NCBI GenBank assembly: GCA_012034575.1
Contig: JAAUPF010000008.1
Coordinates: 1 to 64,000 of the forward strand
From: Richelia sp. CSU_2_1
Lineage (GTDB): Bacteria > Cyanobacteriota > Cyanobacteriia > Cyanobacteriales > Microcoleaceae
Length of the DNA: 64,000 nucleotides
Direction: 5' to 3'
Shown: positions 17,790 through 27,725 of the stretch, one piece after another
Numbering within the stretch: the first letter of the stretch is position 1
How the letters are laid out: the number at the start of each line of letters is the position of its first letter
Notes under the pieces: model-generated
The model's input: the letters and a program-made list of their open reading frames with translations, nothing else
Told to the model about the DNA's origin: nothing
Databases searched by the model: none
Program-made: the position numbers and the translations under genes

Positions 17790-17954
17790 ACGAAGAGGAA
17801 AATTCGATCGCAATAAAATACCTTGAAAGCTAGACAATGGCAAAATATATTTTCCACGAACAACCTAAAACTGCATTCCTGGAGAATTTTTGATAATATA
17901 AATGTGGCGTAAGGTCGATCTTCTAAAAAAGCCTATTTAAACGAGTAGAAAATT

Positions 17955-18194
17955 ATGATCCCAATTAAGGAAGCTCAACAGCAATTGCAGCAGTTAATCG
18001 ATTCGGTAAGTGAGTCGCATCAACCGATCGTAATTGCAGGAAAAACGGGCAATGCAGTATTATTATCTGAAGCTGACTGGGCATCGGTGCAGGAAACACT
18101 TTATCTTCTCTCAATACCTGGAATGCGGGAATCAATTCGAGAAGGACTGGCAACACCAATTGAGGCGTGCGATCCTCTTCGAGGGCTTCGCTAA
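17955..18194 (+). CDS. YefM-type antitoxin, altered C-terminus
   Basis: 79 residues, starting MIPIKEAQQQLQQLIDSVSE, with IVIAGKTGNAVLLSEADW and ETLYLLSIPGMRESIREGL, the standard YefM antitoxin sequence. The last residues (CDPLRGLR) come from a HIP1-like GCGATCCTCTTCGAGGGCTT repeat rather than the usual acidic tail, so the toxin-binding end may be changed. The YoeB-type toxin gene follows within 12 bases but has a frame break. Confidence 0.85.
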   Translation: MIPIKEAQQQLQQLIDSVSESHQPIVIAGKTGNAVLLSEADWASVQETLYLLSIPGMRESIREGLATPIEACDPLRGLR

Positions 18195-18205
18195 CGGGAG
18201 TTAGA

Positions 18206-18473
18206 GTGGTGAGTTGGAATCTAGTCTACACCAAACAGGCACAGAAAGATGCCAAAAAACTCGCTTCTAGTAATTTACGAGACAAAGCGCAAGAGTTACT
18301 CGATCTCATTCAAATCAATCCGTTTGGTGAATCCGCCACCCTACGAGAAATTAGTGGGAGATTTGGAAGGTGCATATTCACGGCGAATCAACATTCAGCA
18401 TCGTCTGGTGTACGAGGTAATTGAGTCAGAGAATACGGTAAAAATTTTGCGAATGTGGACGCATTATGAGTAG
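18206..18473 (+). pseudogene. YoeB/Txe-type mRNA interferase, frame-broken
   Basis: The N-terminal half (VVSWNLVYTKQAQKDAKKLA, up to INPFGE) and the C-terminal half (PPPYEKLVGDLEGAYSRRIN, then HRLVYEV and MWTHYE) are in different frames. Removing one base near 18332 would give a normal toxin of about 88 residues with the catalytic Arg/His/Tyr end intact. It starts at GTG 18206 directly after the YefM gene. As written, the toxin is not made, which leaves the antitoxin alone. Confidence 0.8.
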
Positions 18474-18597
18474 AGTTTCTAACAGGTTCAATAATATAGA
18501 GGTCGATCGCCCTTAAAACTGGTAAATTAGCCGACCATACGTGCCATAATCAGCAATACAATCTGGAATACAATCTGCTACGCGATCGCCCGAACCT

Positions 18598-20346
18598 ATG
18601 GATGCGCTAATCGGCAAAAGCTTACAAGGTGGCAAATACACCATAGAACAAGAATTAGGCAGAGGCGGCTTTGGAATTACTTTCCGGGCAACTCACCGCT
18701 ATTTAGGACAGCCTGTAGTTATTAAAACCTTAAACGAATCCTTGCGGCGGCATCCCAATTTTGCCGAGTTCGATCGCAAGTTTCAAGATGAAGCAAGGCG
18801 GTTGGCTTTGTGCGTCCATCCGAATATCGTCCGCGTCAGCGATTTCTTTGTCGAAGACGGGCAGCCTTACATGGTAATGGATTACATTCCCGGTCAAAAC
18901 TTGGCAGATATTGTAGGTGCAAATCGCCCCCTACCGGAAGCGACAGCCGTTCATTACATCCGTCAAATTGGGGCGGCTTTGCAAGTAGTTCATCAAAACG
19001 GTTTGCTGCATCGAGATGTCAAGCCGCAAAACATTATTTTGCGCCAAAACACTCAGGAAGTCGTGTTGATTGACTTCGGCATCGCCCGCGAATTTACTCC
19101 CGGTGCAACGCAAACTCATACTAATATGGTGTCCGACGGCTACGCACCCGCAGAACAATATTTAGCCCAAGGAAGATACACGCCCGCAACGGATGTTTAC
19201 GGTTTGGCGGCGACGCTTTACACGTTGCTGACAGCACAAGTCCCCGTACCTGCTGTTTTCCGCACCAGTCAGCCGCTGCCCGCACCTCGCGATTTGCAGC
19301 CTCAAGTAAGTTCGATCGTCAGTCAAGCAGTGATGCGGGGGATGGCAATAGAAGCTCAAAATCGCCCCGCTAGCATTGCTGAGTGGCTGGCCCTGCTTTC
19401 GGGCGCGCAAGTGGAAAATACCGGGCCGACGGTGGCAGTAATTCCGGGACACGGAAATCAGTCGCCTGCAAATTCGCGAACTACGCCCGCTGCGATCGCC
19501 CCTGACCGACGCAATGACAAAATTTGGTTGATTTTGGGGTTGGCAGCGATCGCGGCTTTAGTAGCGGGATTTGTGGCGATCGCGCGGATTTTAGTCAACC
19601 GCCCGCCAGCGCCGGAAACCGCAGAAAAAATCGATCGCCCTTCTCTCCGCACAGAAACTGAAACGCGCGATCCGCCCTCACCAATTCCCACAATCACTCC
19701 CAGAGAAACTCCCAGGGAAATTCCCCGAGAAACTCCTAGAGAAACTCCCAGGGAAAGCCCGCCACCTGCGGTAGAAACTTCACCGCCAGCAGCAGAAACT
19801 CCCGTACCGACACCAACGCCGACGCCTTCTCCTGACGATCGAGAACCTGCACCGGAAGAAAGGCCTGTCGAACAACCGATCGAACCAGATCGATCGCCCG
19901 CGCCCGATCGCGAACAACGCACAAACTCTGACGGCAGAATTCCCGCCATACCTGGGTTTGCGGTGGGAACCCCGGAAAGTCAAATTGTCGGGGCTTTGGG
20001 AGATCCGACAGAAACTCAAGCCAGGGGCTATTGGCCGAATACTCGCACCGCAATTTACGAAATATTGCCGAATCGGATTACTCTGGGCTACATTTACGAT
20101 CGCGATTCCGGCGAGTTGGTGCAGACGGAGGGTTCTTTCGCCCAGTCGGTAAACGATTTAGTAGTGCGAACAACTTTAAACGGGATGTTGGGCGGGGCTA
20201 GCGAGGAGGTTTTGCAGGGATTTAGCGACGTACACCAGCGCCGGACCGATCGATTTACATTCAGGAAGGGTAATCTTGAAGGGACGATCGAGCGCAACAA
20301 GTACGATCGAATCTACATCGGCGTCTGGGACGAAAATTTGCATTAG
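18598..20346 (+). CDS. Hanks-type Ser/Thr protein kinase with membrane anchor
   Basis: 582 residues. The kinase domain (13-270) has G-loop [10 protein letters not shown], Lys43 in [13 protein letters not shown] with Asp140, IDFGIA and APAEQY. One transmembrane helix (about 309-333) follows, then a Pro/Thr/Glu-rich stretch with repeated ETPRE units (about 335-450). A C-terminal domain (about 450-582), beginning [20 protein letters not shown], is beta-rich and probably outside the membrane as a sensor. Typical of cyanobacterial Spk/PknB-like kinases. The linker DNA contains short Pro-codon repeats and may vary in length. Confidence 0.93.
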   Translation: MDALIGKSLQGGKYTIEQELGRGGFGITFRATHRYLGQPVVIKTLNESLRRHPNFAEFDRKFQDEARRLALCVHPNIVRVSDFFVEDGQPYMVMDYIPGQNLADIVGANRPLPEATAVHYIRQIGAALQVVHQNGLLHRDVKPQNIILRQNTQEVVLIDFGIAREFTPGATQTHTNMVSDGYAPAEQYLAQGRYTPATDVYGLAATLYTLLTAQVPVPAVFRTSQPLPAPRDLQPQVSSIVSQAVMRGMAIEAQNRPASIAEWLALLSGAQVENTGPTVAVIPGHGNQSPANSRTTPAAIAPDRRNDKIWLILGLAAIAALVAGFVAIARILVNRPPAPETAEKIDRPSLRTETETRDPPSPIPTITPRETPREIPRETPRETPRESPPPAVETSPPAAETPVPTPTPTPSPDDREPAPEERPVEQPIEPDRSPAPDREQRTNSDGRIPAIPGFAVGTPESQIVGALGDPTETQARGYWPNTRTAIYEILPNRITLGYIYDRDSGELVQTEGSFAQSVNDLVVRTTLNGMLGGASEEVLQGFSDVHQRRTDRFTFRKGNLEGTIERNKYDRIYIGVWDENLH

Positions 20347-20364
20347 GATTTTGTACGGGACGTG

Positions 20365-20487
20365 ATGATACAGCTAAGGAAATATCGATCGACAGATTGG
20401 GATGCAATTGCAGCTATTCACGATCGAGCCCGATTGGATGAATTGAGAGATTCTGTTGGTGTTGCAGACGAAAACAGGAAAACTTAA
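20365..20487 (+). pseudogene. N-terminal remnant of a GNAT acetyltransferase
   Basis: A 40-codon frame reading MIQLRKYRSTDWDAIAAIHD, then RARLDELRDS, matches the start of GNAT-family acetyltransferases (LRxYxxxDWxAIxxIHDRARxDELR). It then diverges and stops. The acetyl-CoA-binding half is missing, so this is a truncated gene. Confidence 0.65.
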
Positions 20488-20598
20488 CGGCAATGAGTCT
20501 TTCCCCGCAACGGGTCATATTCTACTGCTTAATAAATAATAGCGAAGGTCGATCTATACAGTAAGGTGCGCACTGCGAACCTTACGATGAAAATTGTT

Positions 20599-21069
20599 TC
20601 AACCTGCGGTTATTGCTTTTTGTTTTTCTCGCTCTAGTTTGCGCTGCTTCAAAGCTTCAAGATTTTGTTTGATAAGACCGATCGCGCTGCCATTTCCCTG
20701 TTGTTGGTACAATTCGCTAGCGCGCAGCAAATCAGCAACCGCTTCGCTGTCCGATCGCAAATTTGCAAATACCAAACCGCGATTGTGGTAAGCTTCTGCC
20801 AAAGTATCAACTCGCTGCAGGGCGCTGGTAAATCGATCTCTAGCTTTGCGATATTTTCCTGATTGATAAGCTTCTATTCCCTGTTTAAAATCAGTTGCTG
20901 CTTGGCGGCCGCTATCGCTATCTGGAAATTCTGGCGAACTTAAAATTGGTTCTTTAAACAGTATGGAAATGCTGCCCTTGCCGAAGTAAGCCCAAGTCAT
21001 TGTTCCCAAGCCAATTCCGAGTGCAGCGACAACAATTACAGACAAAGCAATAAAATTGGTGAGTTCCAT
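20599..21069 (-). CDS. Membrane-anchored TPR protein
   Basis: 156 residues. An N-terminal helix (residues 5-28, FIALSVIVVAALGIGLGTMT) anchors it. Two TPR-like units follow: FKQGIEAYQSGKYRKARDRF and AEAYHNRGLVFANLRSDSEA. The C-terminus is a basic helix. It is likely a scaffold for protein contacts; the partner is unknown. The upstream region is filled with TTGACAG and ATCTGCG-type repeats. Confidence 0.82.
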   Translation of the reverse strand: MELTNFIALSVIVVAALGIGLGTMTWAYFGKGSISILFKEPILSSPEFPDSDSGRQAATDFKQGIEAYQSGKYRKARDRFTSALQRVDTLAEAYHNRGLVFANLRSDSEAVADLLRASELYQQQGNGSAIGLIKQNLEALKQRKLEREKQKAITAG

Positions 21070-21330
21070 AGTTGATAGTTGACAGTTGACAGTTGATAGT
21101 TGACAGTTGACAGTTGATGAAATTTATCTGCGTCGATCTGCGTCTATCCGCCTCAATCAGCGGTTGCAAGTTGACGAAAGGACAGTTATATTGTATCCGT
21201 AAAATGGTTGTATGTATCTGTAGGGGTGAAGCATAAGCCCTTCGGGCAGGCAACGCCTTCGGGCGATAATATCTGCAATAAATTTCAGGCTCCCTACCCG
21301 AATGCTTCACCCGCTGGTTTGTGCGATCGA
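21070..21330. repeat. TTGACAG/ATCTGCG module and a GGTGAAGCAT inverted repeat
   Basis: 21070-21175 repeats the heptamer plus ATCTGCG module. Near 21218-21312 an inverted repeat GGTGAAGCAT...ATGCTTCACC encloses a CTTCGGGCAGGCAACGCC block. No gene is seen between 21070 and 21421. Confidence 0.65.
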
Positions 21331-21363
21331 TATTGTAATATAATAAAATAATTTCTAAGTTTT

Positions 21364-21421
21364 GCAACAAATTTTGACAGCAAATTTTGACAGCAAATTT
21401 TGACAACAAATTTTGACAGCA
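21364..21421 (+). repeat. 14-bp tandem repeat CAAATTTTGACAGC, four copies
   Basis: Four near-identical copies lie directly before the start codon of the phosphatase gene. They replace the expected ribosome-binding region, so copy number could affect expression. Confidence 0.85.
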
Positions 21422-22042
21422 ATGGCGGCGCGCAATTATTTTAATGGCAAATGGTTTCTCGGATTACTAGCTTTAGGATTGTCGATCGCCCTAATTATAG
21501 CAACTGCAAGTTCCGATGCGACAACTAACGCGCCAACTCAAACCGGTTGGCAATTGTTGCAGCGAGGCGATGCGGGATTGGTAGTGGCAATGCGACACGC
21601 GATCGCCCCCGGCACGGGAGATCCTGCTAACTTTAAATTGGGGGATTGTGCCACCCAACGCAATTTGTCGGAACGAGGAAGAAATCAAGCCCAGCAAATT
21701 GGAGCCGAATTTCGCAAGCGTAAAATCAAAATTGCCAGAGTTTTATCCAGTCAGTGGTGCAGGTGTTTGGAAACCGCAAAATTGATTAATTTAGGCAAAG
21801 TCGAACCTTTTCCAGCACTTAACTCATTTTTTAACGACAGCAGCAAAGCACCGGGACAAACAGCGGCAATTCGCAAGTTAATTGTTGACAACCGCAATAC
21901 AAAAGGCGTTATTATTTTAGTAACCCATCAAGTCAATATTACCGCCATTACCAATATCGTACCGCAAAGTGGCGAAGCAGTTATTCTCAAGGGCGATCGA
22001 CAGGGTAAAATCCAAATAGTCGCCAGGCTTGGAGGATTTTAA
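21422..22042 (+). CDS. Histidine phosphatase family protein, membrane-anchored or exported
   Basis: 206 residues from ATG 21422. An N-terminal hydrophobic segment (FLGLLALGLSIALIIATASS) serves as signal or anchor. The phosphatase core has VVAMRHAIAP (catalytic RH), NLSERGRNQAQQIG, LSSQWCRCLETA and VTHQVN with the second His. Length and motifs match small periplasmic histidine phosphatases. The substrate is unknown. The start lies in the last copy of a 14-bp tandem repeat. Confidence 0.9.
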   Translation: MAARNYFNGKWFLGLLALGLSIALIIATASSDATTNAPTQTGWQLLQRGDAGLVVAMRHAIAPGTGDPANFKLGDCATQRNLSERGRNQAQQIGAEFRKRKIKIARVLSSQWCRCLETAKLINLGKVEPFPALNSFFNDSSKAPGQTAAIRKLIVDNRNTKGVIILVTHQVNITAITNIVPQSGEAVILKGDRQGKIQIVARLGGF

Positions 22043-22066
22043 AATTGTTAACAATTTATTTTTGAT

Positions 22067-22453
22067 ATGAGTTTCCTATTTCGCTCCTCCCTAGTAACTT
22101 TAGCAGACCTCGATCGAGAAGTTCTCGTGAAATTTTACACAAAATTTCTCGACCTAGAACCAAATCCCTACATTCCCAATAGTTATGCCGAATTTCAACT
22201 ACCAGGCTTGAGACTCGGCATCTTCAAACCCAAAGATTCCCACAAATCGGAGTTTGCCAATCGAGCCAAAACAGGCATGAGTTTGTGTTTGGAAGTCAGC
22301 GATATAGAAACTGCGATCGCCCGTATTTGGGCCTTAGGATGTCCGCCTCCCGGTGAAATTGTCACAGCTTCTCACGGGCGAGAAATCTATGCTTTCGACC
22401 CCGCAGGTAACCGCCTAATTTTGCATCAATCTTCGCAGGATCGATCGAGCTAG
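22067..22453 (+). CDS. VOC/glyoxalase-superfamily protein
   Basis: 128 residues with the two beta-alpha-beta-beta-beta halves of the vicinal oxygen chelate fold: SSLVTLADLDREVLVKFYTK in the first and GMSLCLEVSDIETAIARIWA, then EIYAFDPAGNRLILHQ in the second. It starts 24 bases after the phosphatase gene and may be co-transcribed. Metal ligands are not obvious. The enzymatic role (dioxygenase, lyase or resistance protein) is open. Confidence 0.85.
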   Translation: MSFLFRSSLVTLADLDREVLVKFYTKFLDLEPNPYIPNSYAEFQLPGLRLGIFKPKDSHKSEFANRAKTGMSLCLEVSDIETAIARIWALGCPPPGEIVTASHGREIYAFDPAGNRLILHQSSQDRSS

Positions 22454-22479
22454 GGTATATTTTCAAACTACTCCTAGAA

Positions 22480-22562
22480 ATTTAGATCCCCCTAAATCCC
22501 CCTTAAAAAAGGGGACTTGAAGATTCTTGCTCCCCCCTTTTTAAGGGGGGCTGGGGGGGATC
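22480..22562. repeat. CCCCCTTTTTAAGGGGG palindromic repeat pair
   Basis: GATCCCCCTAAATCCCCCTT followed by CTCCCCCCTTTTTAAGGGGGGCTGGGG. Same dispersed family as at 8-84 and 4058-4090. It lies between convergent genes and could also end transcription. Confidence 0.75.
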
Positions 22563-22647
22563 GAAGACTTTGAAAATACGTCCTAGGGCTTGCGCTGCAC
22601 GCCCTACCTATAGAGACTTTGATAATCGAAACTCAAGACACTTTTAA

Positions 22648-22938
22648 CTATCTCATCAGTTCCGCAAAACTATAAAAACTGATAATTAATAACAGCACTG
22701 CTGTGAGATGAGTTAGCTGAAATTGGGGCTGCGGACCGATCGACTCTCGCACCAAAATTGAGAAAGACGAACCAATTATATAACTCAGAGACAGCACTAA
22801 ATACGGCCACTCGGCAGTCATACTCCACAGCCCCAGCAAAATAATCGCCAAAGTCAACATCACCAACTCCACAAATCGTGGTGGATTGTATTGAGCAGAC
22901 ATCGTAACAGTGTGCCACCAGAATTGTAAAGGTTCCAT
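22648..22938 (-). CDS. Small membrane protein of unknown function
   Basis: 96 residues, or 84 from the inner ATG at 22902 (MSAQYNPPRF). Three hydrophobic stretches are seen: VMLTLAIILLGLWSM, LVLSLSYIIGSSFSIL and LTAVLLLIISFYSF. I do not recognise a family. No ribosome-binding site distinguishes the two starts. It lies convergent to the VOC gene. Confidence 0.6.
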   Translation of the reverse strand: MEPLQFWWHTVTMSAQYNPPRFVELVMLTLAIILLGLWSMTAEWPYLVLSLSYIIGSSFSILVRESIGPQPQFQLTHLTAVLLLIISFYSFAELMR

Positions 22939-23051
22939 TTGTTAGCGATCGAACTTGTGGATTTAGATTTATAGTTTAACTCATCAGCGACTCGGACTCA
23001 AGCCCGCACTACAAACAGCGACTGGGACTCAAGCCCGCACTACAAACTGAG

Positions 23052-24443
23052 TTAAAAATCAATGCTCAAAGGCGTTCTCGGAAACGGAATCACATCACGA
23101 ATATTTCCCATTCCCGTCATAAACTGCACCAACCTTTCAAACCCCAAACCAAACCCAGCGTGAGGTACAGTACCGTAGCGGCGCAAATCCAAATACCACC
23201 ACAATTCCTCTTTATTCATACCTTGAGATTCCATGCGCCTCTCTAAAACATCCAGCCTTTCTTCCCGCTGCGAACCGCCGATAATTTCCCCAATATTCGG
23301 AGCCAAAACATCCATCGCTCGCACCGTTTTCTCGTCATCGTTCAAACGCATATAAAATGCTTTAATTTCGACGGGATAATCGCTGACAATTGTCGGCTTT
23401 TTAAACAAATCCTCAGCCAAATAACGCTCGTGTTCCGACTGCAGATCCAAACCCCAACTTACCGGGAATTCAAACTTTTTATTTGCCTTTTCCAACAGCC
23501 CGATCGCCTCTGTATAAGTAATCCGCTCGAACTGATTGTTAATAATATTTTCCGCAGTTGCCAAAACAGTCTTGTCGATCCGTTCGTTGAAAAACTCCAT
23601 ATCTTCCCGGCAGTGTTCCAAAACGTATTTAAAAATGTACTTTAAAAACGCCTCAGCCAAATCCATATCGCCCTGCAAATCGCAGAAAGCCATCTCCGGT
23701 TCGATCATCCAAAACTCAGCCAAATGTCGCGAAGTATTGGAATTTTCCGCTCGAAAAGTCGGTCCGAAAGTATAAACATTACCGAAAGCCATCGCCATAA
23801 CTTCCGCTTCCAACTGACCGCTAACTGTTAAATAAGCGCGCTTGCCAAAAAAGTCCTGAGCGTAATCAACCTCCTGCGAATCAGTCAGCGGCACCTTCTT
23901 TAAATCGAAATTAGTAACGGCGAACATTTCCCCCGCACCTTCACAATCGCTAGCAGCAATAATCGGAGTATGCACCCACAAAAAACCGCGTTCTTGAAAA
24001 AATTGATGTACCGCCGCCGAACAAGCATTGCGCACTCGGAATACAGCACCGTGAGTGTTTGTCCGCGGGCGAAGATGCGCGATCGTCCGCAAAAACTCAA
24101 AAGAATGTCGCTTTTTTTGCAGAGGGTAAGTTTGCGGGTCAGCATCACCATAAACTATAACTTCAGATGCTTTTAACTCAATCCGCTGTCCTTTAGCCGG
24201 AGACGCTACTAACACGCCAGAAACTTCTACCGAAGCACCTGTATTCAGTTGTTTTAATATAATCTCAAAATCCGGCAAATCGGCATTAATAACTACTTGT
24301 AAATTAGCCATCGCCGAACCATCGTTGACTTCAACAAAGGCAAATTCTTTCAATTCCCGCTTGGTGCGAACCCATCCTTTAACAGTTACATTTTCATCAG
24401 GTTCGCCCGATCGTAAAATAGCAGCAATACGTTGATTCGTCAT
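23052..24443 (-). CDS. asnS: Asparaginyl-tRNA synthetase
   Basis: 463 residues, normal length. The N-terminal OB-fold (residues 15-100) begins [16 protein letters not shown]. The class II catalytic core has motif 2 [20 protein letters not shown] and motif 3 [15 protein letters not shown]. It charges tRNA-Asn with Asn. The AEFWMIEPE sequence and overall length identify AsnRS rather than AspRS. It is a housekeeping gene and a good anchor for orthology. Confidence 0.97.
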   Translation of the reverse strand: MTNQRIAAILRSGEPDENVTVKGWVRTKRELKEFAFVEVNDGSAMANLQVVINADLPDFEIILKQLNTGASVEVSGVLVASPAKGQRIELKASEVIVYGDADPQTYPLQKKRHSFEFLRTIAHLRPRTNTHGAVFRVRNACSAAVHQFFQERGFLWVHTPIIAASDCEGAGEMFAVTNFDLKKVPLTDSQEVDYAQDFFGKRAYLTVSGQLEAEVMAMAFGNVYTFGPTFRAENSNTSRHLAEFWMIEPEMAFCDLQGDMDLAEAFLKYIFKYVLEHCREDMEFFNERIDKTVLATAENIINNQFERITYTEAIGLLEKANKKFEFPVSWGLDLQSEHERYLAEDLFKKPTIVSDYPVEIKAFYMRLNDDEKTVRAMDVLAPNIGEIIGGSQREERLDVLERRMESQGMNKEELWWYLDLRRYGTVPHAGFGLGFERLVQFMTGMGNIRDVIPFPRTPLSIDF

Positions 24444-24547
24444 CTCGTCTACTCCAATTTAGTTACTGTTTCTACATTCGATCGAAAATTGCGGTGCAGC
24501 CTTACAATATAGCGATCGAACATTGCTACCTCTTTGCCTAATTACTT

Positions 24548-25180
24548 CTAATTCTGCTCGGTTAGAAGCAAGTCAGCCCGAAAAATCTGTTCGGCAGTCA
24601 AGTTCAATTCTGGGAAAGTCGGCGACTCAATTGTGTCATCATCCCTCAACTGTTTGACCTGGTATTCCCCCTCTATTAACTGGCAAACCGAGAGGGTTGG
24701 TTGTTTGGGATTGCCGGTAAACTCGCGGCCGCCCAAACCGAGATAGTCCGCGATCCAATATTCGGCAATTCCTATCTCCTCATAATCAGCGAACTTGAGA
24801 TGGTAATCATCCCGCCAATTCGCGTTCACTACCTCTACAGCCAGTCGAACTGAAGACCCCATCGTAACGATCGATTCTTTTTTCCAACGAGGTTCGTTTG
24901 CGATCGCGAGTCGGTCTAAGATAACTACACCTGGCTGATAACCTGACTCGTTACGAACGGATTTAAGCAGGCAGCTACCGGGGATAAAGTAAGGCAGTTG
25001 CAGTCGTCTGATTTCTGCGCCGATTTCTCCCCAGATAAAGCCTGTAACTTCCGAACGATCGCCGGGTCCTAAAGGCATTTCAACAATTACTCCATTGTGC
25101 AGTTCGTAACGGCGGATAGAGTTCTCTGGATACCAGGCAACGAACTCGTCAAAAGTGAATGTTTTTGGTATGGTTTGCAT
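24548..25180 (-). CDS. Uma2-family (DUF820) endonuclease-like protein
   Basis: 210 residues with the typical start TFDEFVAWYPENSIRRYELH, GxxVEMPLG, PGVVILDR and RLAVEVVNANWRDDYHLKFADYEEIGIAEYWIAD. These form the PD-(D/E)xK-like core of Uma2 proteins, which are abundant in filamentous cyanobacteria. Activity is not established for most members. It stands alone downstream of asnS on the same strand in the reversed order. Confidence 0.9.
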   Translation of the reverse strand: MQTIPKTFTFDEFVAWYPENSIRRYELHNGVIVEMPLGPGDRSEVTGFIWGEIGAEIRRLQLPYFIPGSCLLKSVRNESGYQPGVVILDRLAIANEPRWKKESIVTMGSSVRLAVEVVNANWRDDYHLKFADYEEIGIAEYWIADYLGLGGREFTGNPKQPTLSVCQLIEGEYQVKQLRDDDTIESPTFPELNLTAEQIFRADLLLTEQN

Positions 25181-25253
25181 CTGTTCCTCTCTCGATTTTC
25201 TCTCTCTTTATTCTCTCCCTCTGCGCTCTCTGCGCCCTCTGCGGTTCAATAAT

Positions 25254-25631
25254 TCAACCCACATAAGATTTCAAAAGCCAACCGATTAAAATGCCAAGTC
25301 CCCCAAAACGAACAGCTTGCCAAAAAGGTTGCTTGATGCTTCCCCAAGAAAACAAACTGCTTTCCAAATTCAACTCGATCGACTCCAATTCTCGATCGAT
25401 TTGCCGCAATTCCTCCTTGAGTTGGGGTAAAGGATTGCGACGTGCGGATTGGCGGATTTCTTCGCGTCGGTGGCCGAGTTCGGCTTGGCGCTGCCGATCG
25501 ACCTGAATTTGAGTGTACCGTTCTTTGAGAGCAGCGAGCGATCTTTCTGCTGCTGCGATCGCTGCTGCAAACTCGCTTTCATCTTCTCCCGGACTTTCCT
25601 GCCGATTTAACTCTGATGGCTCTTGAGGCAT
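25254..25631 (-). CDS. Coiled-coil protein with C-terminal membrane segment
   Basis: 125 residues from ATG 25631. The middle is a long charged coiled coil (AAAERSLAALKERYTQIQVD and QLKEELRQIDRELESIELNL). The C-terminus FWQAVRFGGLGILIGWLLKS is a single membrane helix. It is of the kind conserved among cyanobacteria without a known role. Divergent from the next gene. Confidence 0.75.
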   Translation of the reverse strand: MPQEPSELNRQESPGEDESEFAAAIAAAERSLAALKERYTQIQVDRQRQAELGHRREEIRQSARRNPLPQLKEELRQIDRELESIELNLESSLFSWGSIKQPFWQAVRFGGLGILIGWLLKSYVG

Positions 25632-25759
25632 TTCGATCTGCAAACCTGAAAATGATTAAAAAAACCGATTGGTAACTGAGTTGTTGTTATTACTTGCAGT
25701 ATATTTTGTTAATTGAACAACACCAAATCGCTACAATTGTCGCTTAATAATTGCCACCT

Positions 25760-26038
25760 ATGCTTGAAACCGCACCAACAACCCAAACTGTCAATCTCAA
25801 CGAGCTTAGCACGCTAGAACTCGCCCAAGCTCTCGCCGCGCGCCTCGCCATCTCCGAAAAAGATTGGCACCGACTGAAAACTAACCGTTCTGCCCGGGCC
25901 AGCGAGCAAGTCGCGGCTGCTTTGATCTTTTTAGTCAAAGATCGGCCAGAAGAAGCCCTCCCGCGCTTAAATCAAGCAGCAGGATGGCTCGATCGATCGA
26001 TTTCTGCCCCTCCCTGTGAAAGCCACGGCAAAAAATAG
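25760..26038 (+). CDS. Small conserved cyanobacterial protein (92 aa)
   Basis: Starts at ATG 25760 (MLETAPTTQT). The core LNELSTLELAQALAARLAIS, WHRLKTNRSARASEQVAAAL, FLVKDRPEEAL and GWLDRSISAPPCESHG is helical and looks like a conserved cyanobacterial family (possibly DUF6439; I am not certain). It shares a promoter region with the divergent coiled-coil gene. A stem with a T-run follows. Confidence 0.78.
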   Translation: MLETAPTTQTVNLNELSTLELAQALAARLAISEKDWHRLKTNRSARASEQVAAALIFLVKDRPEEALPRLNQAAGWLDRSISAPPCESHGKK

Positions 26039-26064
26039 TTGCCGTGCGACACCGACACCAGCGA

Positions 26065-26105
26065 TCGAAAACCTGGGTTTTTCCATAAAAAACCAGGTTT
26101 TTTGA
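26065..26105 (+). terminator. Hairpin with T-run after 25760-26038
   Basis: AAACCTGGGTTTTT, CCATA, AAAAACCAGGTTTTTT: a strong stem followed by six T. Placed 27 bases after the stop codon. Also resembles the AAACCGGGTTT repeat family at 13415. Confidence 0.65.
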
Positions 26106-26536
26106 GTTGTAGCAGGTAATACCAATTTCATAAAATCGCACTACAGTTAGTAGATATTTTTTAGCGATCGAGCTTGATTCGGTACATCGTATTTGTACTA
26201 TAGCAGTCCTAAATCATTTATAAAGTTTTTACCCCACCCCAACCCTCCCCTTACTAAGGGCGAGGGAGTAAGAAATTTACAAATCATTTGCGATCGCTAT
26301 ATTACTTTATGAAAATGCTATAACACTTGTTGCTATTAGACCAAATTAGAAGCCCCTTGTCGATCTAACAGCGTCGGTGAATATAGTAAATGTATTTTTT
26401 TGTAACGATCGCACTTACCATTAAGACATTATACTGTTCCCATTGAATGTTATCTGCAGCTATCAACTTTTCAAACAGGCTTTCAGCGGAACCGTTAATG
26501 ATAGGGCTTTTCAGTCTGAAATTAGAGAGGAGAATT
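26106..26536. other. Noncoding stretch with a C-rich dispersed repeat
   Basis: No gene seen. Near 26230 a CCCCACCCCAACCCTCCCCTTACTAAGGG block of the dispersed intergenic type occurs. The remainder is AT-rich and should hold the promoter of the ferritin-like gene. Confidence 0.5.
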
Positions 26537-27601
26537 ATGACAACAAACCCGAAGACATGGACTAAGGAACTCGTACAAGATCATGCCAAGGTAGCCGTGA
26601 TGGTGGAGCTGTACACTCTGCCCTTCTATCTAACTGTACTCACCTCTATCAAGGATAAAAAACATCCTGACTACTACTCTATCTTGAGTATCTGCATTGA
26701 GGAGATGCTCCACCTGCAATTGGCAGCTAATCTGTGCCTAGCACTTGACACTCAACCGATATTTACCGCACCTGAGTACGGTACTCCCATTCCATACTTA
26801 GATCCCAAAAATCCAACCACTGGGCATTATAAGCTGATCAATGTAAAGTTGGATGCCCTGAATCAAGCAACCCTGGACGTAATGCTCGACATTGAGACTC
26901 CTAGCGGTTTAGAGGATGAGCGTCATCCAGAGCCTGGGGTGCGGGCAATTATTCGGCGTGTCGAAGATACTTTGGAGGAGAAGTGGAATATGAAGCATCA
27001 CACGACTCCACAGTATCCTTACGATAGCATTGGCGATATGTACGACGCATTAGTTACAGGAATCAAACAGGTTGGCGAAAATCAGTTTTCTTGGAAGACT
27101 ACCAATCAGCAGGCTTTGTGGGACAAAGAGCCATTCAAACAGAAAATCGAGGTGCCTGGGGACGTACACGACGCTGTAACGACGATCAGCTTACAGGGCG
27201 AGGGCAAAACTACTGCTGAGGGGAGATATGCCATACCTCCAAAATACCGTTTGGAGGATAAGGACGATAGTGGTTCTTTAAATGAACACTCTCACTATGA
27301 AAGACTTCTGGAGATCGAGAATCGACATCTGGAGAGCAAGAATCAAGAGAGTATTCTCGATCGCAAGTTTCCCGATGTCTATGATGTCTCTACAGCTACT
27401 GATGAAGCCTCCAAAAATAAGCAGCATAATGCTTTGGACAATCTTCAGAAGCGTTTTGCTACCCTACTCAAAGATCTAGACAATATGTGGAATCAGGGTA
27501 TGACACCTGATGATACGCATTTTTGGTCTGATATGTGTGATGGGCTACTCCCAGCAGCCGAAGAATGTTGGAAGGCAGGTGTCGTTCCAAAATGGTCTTA
27601 A
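26537..27601 (+). CDS. VioB/ferritin-like domain protein
   Basis: 354 residues from ATG 26537, which has GAGAGGAG upstream. The segment AVMVELYTLPFYLTVLTSIK, then ICIEEMLHLQLAANLCLAL, gives the helix pair with Glu, Glu and His expected of the ferritin-like family found in VioB-type proteins (PF12902). Further Glu/His residues are in ALVTGIKQVGENQF. The family includes components of secondary-metabolite pathways, but here no pathway gene is adjacent. The C-terminal part is hydrophilic. Base composition is slightly less HIP1-rich than neighbours. Confidence 0.82.
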   Translation: MTTNPKTWTKELVQDHAKVAVMVELYTLPFYLTVLTSIKDKKHPDYYSILSICIEEMLHLQLAANLCLALDTQPIFTAPEYGTPIPYLDPKNPTTGHYKLINVKLDALNQATLDVMLDIETPSGLEDERHPEPGVRAIIRRVEDTLEEKWNMKHHTTPQYPYDSIGDMYDALVTGIKQVGENQFSWKTTNQQALWDKEPFKQKIEVPGDVHDAVTTISLQGEGKTTAEGRYAIPPKYRLEDKDDSGSLNEHSHYERLLEIENRHLESKNQESILDRKFPDVYDVSTATDEASKNKQHNALDNLQKRFATLLKDLDNMWNQGMTPDDTHFWSDMCDGLLPAAEECWKAGVVPKWS

Positions 27602-27655
27602 GCCTAGTATTGATTCGTGACTGAGCCCGCACGACAACATTTCCCTGTAAAGGTT

Positions 27656-27676
27656 AGGGGGCGCTTGTCGCCCCCT
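27656..27676. terminator. GGGGGCGCTTGTCGCCCCC hairpin between convergent genes
   Basis: Eight-base-pair GC stem with a short loop, halfway between the convergent genes ending at 27601 and 27726. No clear T-run follows on the plus strand. Confidence 0.5.
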
Positions 27677-27725
27677 GAAACTCTCAACTCATACTTGCCC
27701 CAATCCCCTCTCAACTGTCAACTCT

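Noticed and set aside
19458-19949. 163-codon minus-strand Gly/Val/Ser-rich frame
   Set aside because: Complement of the Pro/Thr-rich linker of the Ser/Thr kinase; composition explains it.
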